A DNA stretch of 64,000 bases from Lentisphaeria bacterium (lineage in GTDB: Bacteria > Verrucomicrobiota > Lentisphaeria > Victivallales > UBA1829): NCBI GenBank assembly GCA_003526375.1, contig DPDG01000104.1, forward strand, positions 69,769 through 133,768, given 5' to 3'. Made by a program: the position numbers and the translations under genes. Shown here in pieces: positions 25,978 through 34,285 of this stretch; positions within the stretch are counted from its first letter, which is position 1; each line of letters starts with the position of its first letter. The notes under the pieces were generated by a model. It was not told where the DNA came from and did not search any database. It saw only the letters and a list, made by a program, of their open reading frames with translations.

Positions 25978-27137
25978 TGAACCGGTTTTTCACCATGACG
26001 AAATTTTCTATGAAGAAAATTTGTAACAGGGATGTTTCATTCCGGCAGCAGGACAGGGCAGGACGTTGCCAGTCCCCTGACCTCACTTCTTCTTTCTTCA
26101 TTCAATTGCTGAATTGTTCAATTGTTCGATTGTTCAAATGTTTCCTCGTTCCTTCTTACTTCAGAGTTCCATGTTCCTCTGTTCTTACTTCGAGGGTGAA
26201 AATAAGAATTTTCACCCTCATAGAGCTCCTCATGAGGAAAAGTTGTAAAAGTGGTATTTCATTCCGGCAGCAGGACAGGGCAGGACGTTGCCAGTCCCCT
26301 GACCTCACTTCTTCTTTCTCCATTCAATTGCTGAATTGTTCGATTGTTCGATTGTTCAAATGTTTCCCCGTTCCTTCTTACTTCAGAGTTCCATGTTCCT
26401 CTGTTCTTACTTCAAGGGTGAAAATAAGAATTTTCACCCTCATAGAGCTCCTCATCGTGGTTGCGATCATCGCGATTCTGGCAGCCATGCTGCTGCCGGC
26501 ACTCAACGCGGCACGCACCAAGGCAAAATCCATTGCGTGCCTGAATAACCTGAAACAGGCAGGGCAGATCGCCCAGTTTTACATCAATGACAATGACAGC
26601 TGGGCATTCGGCCCGCTTGCCGGAGCGATTTACTCCCCTGCCGGCAATGCAAATTATCAAGCCTACGGCACCCTGTTATACAGATACGGCTATCTTCCCG
26701 GAAAATATCTCGCAACGGGAGGATATCATGTCGCCAGATATATGACATGCCCGACCGTCAAAGAGCAATCGGGCACCCGTTTGATTCTGCAAGATGGACT
26801 GGTCAACAGCTTGTATACTTACGGCATTGCGCAATATGCCTATGACAGCAGCGGAAAAACAATAGTCTATCCTGACAAAACGTTCAAAACCAGCCAGCCG
26901 GCTTATTCACGCCCCTCAAATTTTCCATATTTCATGGATTCCGCCAACGGAACCGCCAGTGCAGCCCCTTTCCCCTGGTATACCTGGGATTGCAGGAATA
27001 CAAACAATGCAAAACCGGCGGGAGTCCATGCAAAACTCTGCAATGTCGCCTTTCTTGACGGCCATGCCGGTGCAAACAGCCGCGGGGAACTGCATTCGAA
27101 ATACAAGATCGCAAACTTCGCCATCCTCACTTATTGA
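25977..27137 (+). CDS. Prepilin-type H-X9-DG protein with a duplicated 5' segment
   Basis: The frame is 386 aa and starts at an ATG overlapping the previous stop. The pseudopilin core is normal: RIFTLIELLIVVAIIAILAA near residue 155, NNLKQAGQIAQFYINDND, and VAFLDGHAGANS near the C-terminus. The first 150 residues are odd. They consist of two tandem copies of a 74-residue unit, each ending in IFTLIELL, but only the second is followed by the hydrophobic helix. This part is Cys/Ser/Phe-rich (QLLNCSIVRLFKC) and reads like translated non-coding DNA. An in-frame GTG at 26418 would give an ordinary five-residue leader (MKIRI) and may be the real start. The ATG at 26232 is another candidate. Confidence 0.75.
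   Translation: MNRFFTMTKFSMKKICNRDVSFRQQDRAGRCQSPDLTSSFFIQLLNCSIVRLFKCFLVPSYFRVPCSSVLTSRVKIRIFTLIELLMRKSCKSGISFRQQDRAGRCQSPDLTSSFSIQLLNCSIVRLFKCFPVPSYFRVPCSSVLTSRVKIRIFTLIELLIVVAIIAILAAMLLPALNAARTKAKSIACLNNLKQAGQIAQFYINDNDSWAFGPLAGAIYSPAGNANYQAYGTLLYRYGYLPGKYLATGGYHVARYMTCPTVKEQSGTRLILQDGLVNSLYTYGIAQYAYDSSGKTIVYPDKTFKTSQPAYSRPSNFPYFMDSANGTASAAPFPWYTWDCRNTNNAKPAGVHAKLCNVAFLDGHAGANSRGELHSKYKIANFAILTY
26010..26453 (+). repeat. 222-bp imperfect tandem duplication at the pseudopilin 5' end
   Basis: Copy 1 is 26010-26231 and copy 2 is 26232-26453, each beginning ATGARGAAAA and ending with the codons for FTLIELL. I count about ten differences over 222 bp, half of them in the first 30 bp. The unit length is a multiple of three, so the frame is kept. 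Each copy contains a mini-array of ATTGTTC-type steps, a run of TTCC/TTAC words, and a hairpin over the FTL codons. Confidence 0.9.
26192..26219. repeat. 12-bp hairpin over FTL codons (copy 1)
   Basis: GAGGGTGAAAAT at 26192-26203 pairs perfectly with 26208-26219 around AAGA. The right arm encodes the FTL of the prepilin motif. The second copy (26415-26440) keeps 11 of the 12 pairs. Confidence 0.75.
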
Positions 27138-27213
27138 GAAAAAAGGGGCGCTTCGCAGGCATCCGGACAATACAGCGAAATAAAATTTCGATCACCGGAA
27201 CGTCGTTCTGCTG

Positions 27214-29031
27214 TTACAGTTCATGCTGCTGGAGAATTTCAGGAACTTTCTTCTCCAGGTATTCCATCGAATAGGCAAGCGCTTCCTCGGCGGTCTCCGC
27301 GGCAAGGGCTTTTTCCGCGATCCGCTCCGCATCGTACATGGAAATATTGCGGATCAAACGGCGGATGTGCCCGATTGACAGGGGAGACATGCTCAACTCC
27401 TTGACGCCGAGCCCGATCAGAATCGGAATATAACGCGGGTCTCCCGCGACTTCGCCGCAGACGCCTACCCAGATGCCGTTGCGTTCCGCCGCATCGACAG
27501 TCCGCCCGATCAGTTCCAGAACCGCCGGATTGGTCGGGGCATACAGATGCGCAACTTTCTCATTGTTCCGGTCAACCGCAAGCGTATACTGCACAAGGTC
27601 ATTGGTTCCGATACTGAAGAAATCCACCTTCTTCGCCAGTTTATCCGCAATCAGCGCCGCGGACGGGATTTCGATCATGACCCCGATATCCATGGAGCCG
27701 TCGAATTTCATATTGGAATTTTTCAGGTCGGAACGGACCTCATCCAGAAGCTTCAAAAGTTTATTCAGCTCATCCATGCACGAGACCATCGGGAACATCA
27801 TGCGGATCTTTCCGAAAACTCCGGCGCGGAGAATCGCACGCATCTGGACTTTCAGAATCTCCGGTTTTTCCAGACACAGCCGGATCGCACGCAGTCCCAG
27901 AAACGGATTCTGTTCGTGATACGCGCCGAGCGCCTCGCTGAGCTTGTCCCCGCCGAGGTCCAGAGTCCGGATGATCGCCGCCTGGCCGTCCATTGCCGTG
28001 GCGACCTTTTTGTAGATCTCAAACTGCTCCTCCTCCGTGGGAAGTGTCGGACGGTTGATGTAAAGATATTCCGTCCGGAACAGCCCGATGCCCGACGCAC
28101 CGTATTTTTTGATGTCCTCCAGAGAATCGGCATTTTCCACGTTGGCGGCAAGATGAATGCGGTATCCGTCGACGGTCTCCGATTTCAGTTGGGTTTCACG
28201 CAGAAGCTCGTTGTAAAGTTTTGCCTTGCGGCTCTCTTTCTGCTCATAAAGTTCAATCGTCTGCTTTTCCGGGTTCAGGATCGCAATTCCGAGAAAACCG
28301 TCGATGATCATCCGGTCGCCGTCTTCCACCCGTTCGACGAAGTGGTTCATGCCGACGATTGCGGGAATTCTCATGGAACGTGCCAGAATCGCGCTGTGAG
28401 AGGTTTTACTTCCCGACTCCGTGGCGAAAGCAAGCACATTCGTGCGGTCGAGCAGCGCCGTGTCGGAAGGAGTCAGATCCTTTGCGATGATGATACGCGG
28501 CCCCGGCAGATGGTCAAGTTTCGGGCGTTCCAGACCGTAAAGATTCGAGAGAATGCGCGCTGCGACATCCTGAACATCGGCGGCGCGTTCGCGCAGATAA
28601 GGGTCCGGCACCGCGGAAATCGCCGCAATATATTTCTGCATGGTCTGGGAAAACGCGGCATCGGCATGGATCAGTTTTTTGGAAATCGAGGAGCAGACCT
28701 CGTTCATCAGCATTTTGTCATCGACGATCAGGAAATGGGCGTCGAAGATATTGGCTTCATGGGATTCGAGAGAAGTCTGGACACGTGTCCGGAGCTCCTT
28801 GATCTCGTCTCTGGTCTTGTCGATCGCCTGACGGAACAAAGCAATTTCGGTATCGACCTGTTCCGGCGCAATACCGGTGATTTTGATGTCTTTGAACAGT
28901 GTACGGTGAGACTCCGCAATCAGCATAACCGTCCCGATTGCAATCCCCGGAGATGCAGGAATCCCGTGATAAAGGACTTCCCGCTTTATTTTCTTATCGG
29001 GCAACCCCGCTCTGCCGTCACTACTCTTCAT
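27214..29031 (-). CDS. ptsI: Phosphoenolpyruvate-protein phosphotransferase (PTS enzyme I)
   Basis: Enzyme I takes phosphate from PEP and passes it to HPr. In this 605-aa protein the phosphorylated histidine is H212 in TESGSKTSHSAILARSMRIP. The PEP-binding barrel shows GIGLFRTEYLYINR, PFLGLRAIRLCLE, MFPMVSCMDELNKLL, FSIGTNDLVQYTLAVDR and the catalytic cysteine in WVGVCGEVAGDP. The start at 29031 has AAAGGA within the end of ptsH, which it overlaps by 11 bases. A Lys-rich N-terminal extension of about 18 residues precedes the usual beginning. No EII gene is nearby. Confidence 0.96.
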   Translation of the reverse strand: MKSSDGRAGLPDKKIKREVLYHGIPASPGIAIGTVMLIAESHRTLFKDIKITGIAPEQVDTEIALFRQAIDKTRDEIKELRTRVQTSLESHEANIFDAHFLIVDDKMLMNEVCSSISKKLIHADAAFSQTMQKYIAAISAVPDPYLRERAADVQDVAARILSNLYGLERPKLDHLPGPRIIIAKDLTPSDTALLDRTNVLAFATESGSKTSHSAILARSMRIPAIVGMNHFVERVEDGDRMIIDGFLGIAILNPEKQTIELYEQKESRKAKLYNELLRETQLKSETVDGYRIHLAANVENADSLEDIKKYGASGIGLFRTEYLYINRPTLPTEEEQFEIYKKVATAMDGQAAIIRTLDLGGDKLSEALGAYHEQNPFLGLRAIRLCLEKPEILKVQMRAILRAGVFGKIRMMFPMVSCMDELNKLLKLLDEVRSDLKNSNMKFDGSMDIGVMIEIPSAALIADKLAKKVDFFSIGTNDLVQYTLAVDRNNEKVAHLYAPTNPAVLELIGRTVDAAERNGIWVGVCGEVAGDPRYIPILIGLGVKELSMSPLSIGHIRRLIRNISMYDAERIAEKALAAETAEEALAYSMEYLEKKVPEILQQHEL

Positions 29032-29302
29032 CGAATCCTTTCATGATGAGTCCGCCGAGAGCGTGCAGCGCCCGGTCGGCATCCGAACCGCTCGCCACGA
29101 TCTTCAGTTTCGTCCCGCGGGGCGCCGCAAGCATCAGAAGCCCCATCAGGCTTTTGCCGTCGACTTTATCCCCCGTCGTTTCATTCTGCACGGAGATATC
29201 GGCATCGTAACCGGATGCCTCCTGTACAAAAAGGGATGCGGGCCTGGCATGAAGACCGCATGAATTCTTAATTTCAAAACTGCCGCTGACCGTTTTACTC
29301 AT
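29021..29302 (-). CDS. ptsH: HPr-family phosphocarrier protein
   Basis: A 93-aa HPr. The active histidine is in SCGLHARPASLFVQEA (about residue 18), and the regulatory serine region is GKSLMGLLMLAAPRGTKLKI. A serine at that place leaves open control by an HPr kinase, which is not in the window. It receives phosphate from the enzyme I encoded immediately downstream, with which it overlaps. Whether it feeds sugar uptake or only regulation depends on EII genes elsewhere. Confidence 0.95.
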   Translation of the reverse strand: MSKTVSGSFEIKNSCGLHARPASLFVQEASGYDADISVQNETTGDKVDGKSLMGLLMLAAPRGTKLKIVASGSDADRALHALGGLIMKGFDEE

Positions 29303-29365
29303 CTTTTATAAAAATCCCGAAACAACGCCGCCGGCAGGAACAAAACCCCTTGCATTCCTGTCCTT

Positions 29366-29393
29366 TTGACTTTACAGTACTTTACAGTATCCC
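29366..29393 (+). promoter_or_regulatory. Promoter candidate for the DA1-like gene
   Basis: TTGACT (29366-29371) and TATCCC (29388-29393) are 16 bp apart. A direct repeat of TTTACAGTA lies in the spacer region (29371-29389). The -10 is poor. Confidence 0.35.
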
Positions 29394-29426
29394 GTTTCTG
29401 CGGTAATTCAATGCGGAGTAATGCTT

Positions 29427-30476
29427 ATGAGGCAAAGAAAATTCATATTTTTTTCCGGAAGGAGCTTCCGGCTTCTTTCTTTTCTGTTTATTTTCCCGTT
29501 CCCGCTGATCGCTTCGAACAGCCTGAAATGCGACTGGTGCAAAAATGCAATCGGTGCAGGAAAGAGTTATTACCGGATCAAAAATAAAAATTATTGTTCA
29601 CGCTCCTGCGCAGACAAGAGTCTGGAACAGTCCCTCCCGGAATGTTCGGTCTGCGCCAAAAGGATCAAAGGCAGTTACCTGACTTCCAATGATAAAATCT
29701 TCTGTTCTCAGAAGTGTTATGAATCCATACTGCCGGAATGCACGGTCTGCGGAAAACGTTCCGCTGCCGGAGCACTTGCCGCAGACAACTCTTTCTTCGC
29801 CTGCCCGGACTGTCTCAGAAAGCCCCGCTGTTTCTCGTGCCAGATTCCGACCGGCGGCAGAAAGCTTCACGATGGACGTGTAATCTGCCCAACCTGTTCC
29901 AAGACAGCGGTCTACAACGAAAACACCGCGAGAAAACATTTCCAGTCCGTAAGAAACGACCTGAAATACAAACTCGGGCTCGGCACCAGCCATCCCATTC
30001 AGTTTTATCTGATCGATCAGGAGACTCTCCACAAAAAATCCCGCAACCAGTCCGATGTCGTGACGGAACAGGGGCTCTTCGAATACCTTGCCGAGCTGGA
30101 AAAGGTGGTAACGCGCAATCTGCTGGGGCGCAAGGTTTCCGAAAAAGAGGAAAAAACTTCGGAATTGTTCAATATCTATGTACTGAACGGGCTTCCGAGG
30201 GAGCGCATGGAATATGTCATGGCGCATGAACTCGGACATGACTGGCTTGTGACGCATTTCCCCGGAATCCGCGATATGCAGGTCAAGGAAGGCTTTGCCG
30301 AATATGTCGGCTGGCTCTACAATAAACTCCACAACCGCGACTATCTGAACAAGCGCATCGAAGCAAACACCGATCCCGTCTATGGGCAGGGCTTCCGGAT
30401 GATCAAGGACATTGCCGACAAAAAGGGATTTGACGGACTGAAACAATTTCTCAATTCAAAAAGGGAAAGCAGATGA
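29427..30476 (+). CDS. Exported DA1-like metallopeptidase with zinc-finger modules
   Basis: A 349-aa protein. A signal peptide (residues about 1-28, LLSFLFIFPFPLIASNS) is followed by a cysteine-rich part to about residue 155, with at least four CxxC pairs in treble-clef/LIM-like modules (CDWCKNAIGAG, CSVCAKRIKGS, CTVCGKRSAAG, CFSCQIPTGGR). The C-terminal domain resembles the DA1-like peptidase of plant growth regulators. Its zinc motif is VMAHELGHDWL (H267-E268...H271), followed by KEGFAEYVGWL with the third ligand. Plant DA1 cuts ubiquitin-pathway proteins; the bacterial role is unknown. I chose the ATG at 29427 because GGAG at 29415-29418 is 8 bp away. It overlaps the next gene by four bases. 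Confidence 0.8.
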   Translation: MRQRKFIFFSGRSFRLLSFLFIFPFPLIASNSLKCDWCKNAIGAGKSYYRIKNKNYCSRSCADKSLEQSLPECSVCAKRIKGSYLTSNDKIFCSQKCYESILPECTVCGKRSAAGALAADNSFFACPDCLRKPRCFSCQIPTGGRKLHDGRVICPTCSKTAVYNENTARKHFQSVRNDLKYKLGLGTSHPIQFYLIDQETLHKKSRNQSDVVTEQGLFEYLAELEKVVTRNLLGRKVSEKEEKTSELFNIYVLNGLPRERMEYVMAHELGHDWLVTHFPGIRDMQVKEGFAEYVGWLYNKLHNRDYLNKRIEANTDPVYGQGFRMIKDIADKKGFDGLKQFLNSKRESR

Positions 30477-31231
30477 AGAAAATCGGAATTACCGGAGAAA
30501 GCGGATTCATCGGAACGGTCCTGCGGGAAACACTGCGCCTGACGGATGCAGTGCATATCCCGTTTCAACGAGAGTTTTTTGGAGATCGGAACGCCATGTG
30601 CGGGTTTGTGTCGCAGTGCGACGCCGTTGTGCATCTCGCCGCAGTCAGCCGTTCGCAGGACCCGCAGGCGATGTATGAGACAAATATGCGGCTGACCGCC
30701 TGTCTCGCGGACGCGGCGGAACAGTCCCGGAACAAACCGCACATTTATTTCGGCTCCACCACGCACGAAGCAAAAGATACGCTCTACCATGCTTCAAAGC
30801 GCGACGGCAGACGTCTGCTGGAAAACAGCGGCGCAAAATACGGCTACGCGGTCACAACACTTTTTATGCCGAATTGTTTCGGCGCCTATGGGCGTCCTTT
30901 CTGGAATTCTTTCGTTTCGACTCTCTGCTTCCTGTGTGCCGCCGGAAAAGAGCCGGAAAGGATTTCCGATGATACCGTGGAGCTGATCCATGTCGGAGAA
31001 CTCTGCCGCAGAATCTGCCGGGCCATTCTCTCCGGTTCTCCAGAAAGCGCCGTTGTAATCCCCGCTTCAGCATCCGTCAAGGTTTCTGATATTTACGCTC
31101 AGCTCCGCAGCTTCGACGCGGAACTTGCCGCCGGCAGAGTGCCGCACCCGGACTCGAAGTTCGGAATGGAACTTCTTCAGGCTTACTGGTCCTATCTTAT
31201 GCCGCATCGGCTGGAAAACCTGCAAAGGTAA
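30473..31231 (+). CDS. NAD-dependent epimerase/dehydratase (extended SDR family)
   Basis: A 252-aa protein with the SDR nucleotide motif KIGITGESGFIGTVL, then VVHLAAVSRSQDP and the catalytic pair in LYHASKRDGRRLLE (YxxxK). Nucleotide-sugar epimerases and reductases of surface-polysaccharide pathways have this form; CapF/WbjC-like reductases are close in length and in the early blocks. The substrate is unknown. The start codon overlaps the end of the DA1-like gene, so the two are coupled in translation, an unexplained pairing. Confidence 0.85.
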   Translation: MKKIGITGESGFIGTVLRETLRLTDAVHIPFQREFFGDRNAMCGFVSQCDAVVHLAAVSRSQDPQAMYETNMRLTACLADAAEQSRNKPHIYFGSTTHEAKDTLYHASKRDGRRLLENSGAKYGYAVTTLFMPNCFGAYGRPFWNSFVSTLCFLCAAGKEPERISDDTVELIHVGELCRRICRAILSGSPESAVVIPASASVKVSDIYAQLRSFDAELAAGRVPHPDSKFGMELLQAYWSYLMPHRLENLQR

Positions 31232-31454
31232 TGATTTCTCAGAAACACCGATACGGAAGCATGACAGTTTTTCCGGGATATCCCAAATATTACAGACAAG
31301 TAACGCCATTTTAAAGAGGAAAAGAAGACAAGTTTTCAGAACAAGAGGAAAAGATTCTGAAAAAAAGCGTTCTACAGCGGATTGCAGCCAATTCTCCGGA
31401 TGCTACATTGTAATTTCATATCTGTTGCCAGAACCGAAATAGAAGGAGAATATC

Positions 31455-33854
31455 ATGTCTGTCTACATCCGCTGTAAAGTTGAGTCCGGTCTCGTCATTC
31501 TGGAAAGTGACGAAAAACTGACGGAGCCGAAAATCGTCACTTTGACGGGTGCCGACACCGATTGCCGTCAGCTTGACTGCATCCGGAAAGACGGCAGGTA
31601 TCATATCACTTTTGAAGCCTCCTCCCTTGAAAAATGGTCGCCGGACACGCCGGTGCTTTATCAGTTGAAAGCCGGTTCCCTCACAGAACGGTTCGGATTC
31701 TGTGAACTCAAAACTTTTTCCAACACTGACGTTCTGCTGAACGGAGAACGCTGTTATCTCCGCGGCTACATCCGCGGAATCGTTGCGCATGAACATCCCA
31801 ATATGACGGGCGGAACTCTCAAAGACGCCGCCGTCAAAAATATCCGTCAGGCAAAAAAATACGGATTCAACCTCGTTCGTTTCCACAGCACGATACCGAC
31901 ACCGGAATTCGTCGAAGCGGCGGATGAAGAGGGGCTCTTCATTCATATGGAAATCGGTTTCGCCTATGAATATGATGAAAAAGGCGACAAAAAGAGACTT
32001 TCCATGGACAATGCAAGCTGGAAAGAGACCATCCTCCGCTACCGCAATCATCCGTCTGTGGCGATTTTCTGCATCGGCAATGAAATGCACAAATCGGGGC
32101 ATCAGCCCGAAGTACATGCTCTTTACGCGCTCGGCAAGGAGCTTGCCCCCGCAAAGCTCATCATGGACAATTCCGGCTGGGGCGAGTATGACCGTCCGAC
32201 CGCGGACATTTATTCCCAGCACATCGCCTACTATTTCCCCTTCAAGCACCACGCCGACATGTTTGAAACGGACAACTGCTGGCGCATCAACGGTTCCACT
32301 TATGACGAACCGCTCGAAAACGACATTTCAAACGCCGCGGTCACAGCTCATATCCGCAGGGAGGCGGTTCCGCTGAAGCCCGTTATCGCGCACGAGGCGA
32401 TTCACTATATCGAAATCCCCGATTATGAAGCGCTGAACAGAAAATTTGATGATTTCTGCGCCAGAGTCGGGGAAGACTACCTCAAGGCAAACGGCATCAG
32501 GAAACCCCGCTACATGACGGCGCTTCCCGAACTGATCCGCCGCAAGGGACTCGAAGCAAAAATGCCGGACTATGTCAAAGGCTCCGAATTTTTCAAGAAA
32601 CTGGCGATCAAGAGATACCTGGAACAGCTCCGCCATTCCCGTCTCTGCGGATTTGAAATGCTCCAATTTGCCGATACGCTGAAATACGAAAATAAAAACG
32701 GCATCGTGGACTGCTTCGATGACGACAAATATATCGACCCTGAATGGATGCGTTCCGTCAACGCCGACGCGATATTGCTGGCGCGGTTTGAAAACGAAGT
32801 GTTTTACCATGACACCCCCGTCAACGTCGTGCTGAGCATCTCCAACTTCCTGCCGCAGCCGTATATCAAGGGCGACCTGAAAGTCAGCGTGAACGGCAAA
32901 GAGGTCTGGACCGGAAAAAATATCGCGCTCGCAGGCGGGCTTCAGAAACTGGCGGACATCCGGCTCCGTTTCCCGAACTCCGGCAAGGCTGAAAAAATGG
33001 AGCTTGCAGCCGAATTCACCGCTCCGGGACAGACTCTGAAAAATGCCTGGAATTTCTGGCTTTATCCGCAGACGCAGATCCGCGTCCTGCCGGAAATGGA
33101 ACTCAACGATCATGCATTGGAAGAACGGATCAAAGCGCATCATGGGGAAAAGGACGCTTCTCTTGTGCTGACCGATACCCTGACTGACCGGGTGTTCAAG
33201 CATCTGGAGGACGGCAAAAACGTAATTCTGTTCTATCATCGCGACAATCCGGGCAACCGGTATTACTGGCCGGGGGCGCTGGAACGTTTCAAACCCTGCA
33301 TCTGGGACCGCGGCAGCAATCTCGGCGGAGTGATAGATTCGGAGTATCTCCGCAAAGAACTGGCATCCGGCCGTTATTTCGATCTCAACATGCAGGCGCT
33401 TCTGGAAAGCAAGTACAAAATCTGCCTTGATGATTTTCCGGTGAAAACCGAGGAATTCATTTTCGGTATCGACAAACCCGTACGCGACCGTATGAAAGGA
33501 CTGATCCACGGCGTCAAGGAATTCATCCCAGAAGACACCCTGCGGAACTTCTCCCATCTGTTCTCCGTGAAAGTCGGCAAAGGTACTCTGATCGTCTGCA
33601 CGATAGTCTCCGGCGGACAGTTCTCAAGTCCGGCGTCGGACACGTTCCTTGCCGCTCTGCTGAACGGCGCCACGGAATTTGCAACGGAAAAAGCGATTGA
33701 GCCGGCAGTTCTGAAACAATATCTTGCGGATGAAACCGCCAAAGGGGAACGCAGGGAAGATGTCATGAACCATTTCTGGGAAATCGACAACAAGCCTGTC
33801 GAAGACACTCTTTTCTGGGAACAGACGGGAATCGACCTGAGTAAACTGCACTGA
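31455..33854 (+). CDS. GH2-like glycosidase, probably cytoplasmic
   Basis: A 799-aa protein without a signal peptide. After a short beta-domain comes the GH2-type TIM barrel: VLLNGERCYLRGY, KYGFNLVRFHSTIPTPEFVE, ADEEGLFIHMEIGF and IFCIGNEMHKSGH with the likely acid/base E210. E314 in VIAHEAIHYIE is the likely nucleophile. C-terminal beta-domains follow (from about residue 455). The usual N-terminal sugar-binding domain of GH2 is largely missing, so the enzyme starts closer to the immunoglobulin-like domain. A good ribosome site (AAGGAG) precedes the ATG. It stands alone; which sugar it cuts is not evident. Confidence 0.82.
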   Translation: MSVYIRCKVESGLVILESDEKLTEPKIVTLTGADTDCRQLDCIRKDGRYHITFEASSLEKWSPDTPVLYQLKAGSLTERFGFCELKTFSNTDVLLNGERCYLRGYIRGIVAHEHPNMTGGTLKDAAVKNIRQAKKYGFNLVRFHSTIPTPEFVEAADEEGLFIHMEIGFAYEYDEKGDKKRLSMDNASWKETILRYRNHPSVAIFCIGNEMHKSGHQPEVHALYALGKELAPAKLIMDNSGWGEYDRPTADIYSQHIAYYFPFKHHADMFETDNCWRINGSTYDEPLENDISNAAVTAHIRREAVPLKPVIAHEAIHYIEIPDYEALNRKFDDFCARVGEDYLKANGIRKPRYMTALPELIRRKGLEAKMPDYVKGSEFFKKLAIKRYLEQLRHSRLCGFEMLQFADTLKYENKNGIVDCFDDDKYIDPEWMRSVNADAILLARFENEVFYHDTPVNVVLSISNFLPQPYIKGDLKVSVNGKEVWTGKNIALAGGLQKLADIRLRFPNSGKAEKMELAAEFTAPGQTLKNAWNFWLYPQTQIRVLPEMELNDHALEERIKAHHGEKDASLVLTDTLTDRVFKHLEDGKNVILFYHRDNPGNRYYWPGALERFKPCIWDRGSNLGGVIDSEYLRKELASGRYFDLNMQALLESKYKICLDDFPVKTEEFIFGIDKPVRDRMKGLIHGVKEFIPEDTLRNFSHLFSVKVGKGTLIVCTIVSGGQFSSPASDTFLAALLNGATEFATEKAIEPAVLKQYLADETAKGERREDVMNHFWEIDNKPVEDTLFWEQTGIDLSKLH

Positions 33855-34092
33855 GTCCATCCAAATTTCTGTGGTGATTAAAATTACAGAAAATCTGTTA
33901 CGGTCTCGTATCTCCTTCTGCCGTCATACCGCAAAATACTGAAACCGCCGCGGAATATGAGGGAACGGCTGCCCCATATTCCGCGATGGTTGAAAATTAT
34001 TTGCACCGTGGTAAATCTGTTTTTACCTCTTAAAAATTCGTCTGCTCATTGCCGATTACGCTTTCTTTCTAAAAAAAAACGTCTTTTTCTGC
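33855..34092. other. AT-rich intergenic region with a hairpin
   Basis: A strong stem, CGCGGAATAT-G-GGG (33949-33963) with CCCCATATTCCGCG (33972-33985), with one bulged base, lies about 95 bp after the GH2-like gene. It may end that transcript, although no clear T-run follows. The rest is AT-rich without gene-like frames. Confidence 0.45.
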
Positions 34093-34121
34093 TTGTCTTT
34101 TGCTTGAACAGGTATTATTAT
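34093..34121 (+). promoter_or_regulatory. Promoter of the SPFH / metal ATPase / ABC operon
   Basis: TTGTCT (34093-34098), a 17-bp spacer and TATTAT (34116-34121). The untranslated leader would be about 158 nt and contains purine-rich repeats of the type CAGAAAAGAG and GTCAAAAAAGAG (34141-34232) without a recognised riboswitch. Confidence 0.55.
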
Positions 34122-34285
34122 ACAGCTTAAGAGACGCAGAAAAAACGTTTTTGAATTCAGAAAGGAAAGGTTTTCAGTCAGAAAAGAGTTTTTTGCGGAA
34201 CAGAATGTCTTTTTTCATGTCAAAAAAGAGTCATCCGGTATTTTAAAATAATAACAGAGTTTAAGTTGAAGGGGACGTAGAAACA

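Noticed and set aside
26100..26150. The ATTGTTC steps as a true microsatellite
   Set aside because: The steps are imperfect and few, and they are contained within the larger 222-bp duplication, so they were not listed as an independent repeat.
27176..27190. CGAAAT-AAA-ATTTCG hairpin as a shared terminator between the pseudopilin and ptsI
   Set aside because: Six pairs, three of them A-T next to the loop, and no T-run; too weak to call.
27547..29046. Open frame of 499 codons antisense to ptsI
   Set aside because: ptsI and ptsH motifs on the other strand are unmistakable; the antisense product is Arg/His-rich and without a recognisable domain.
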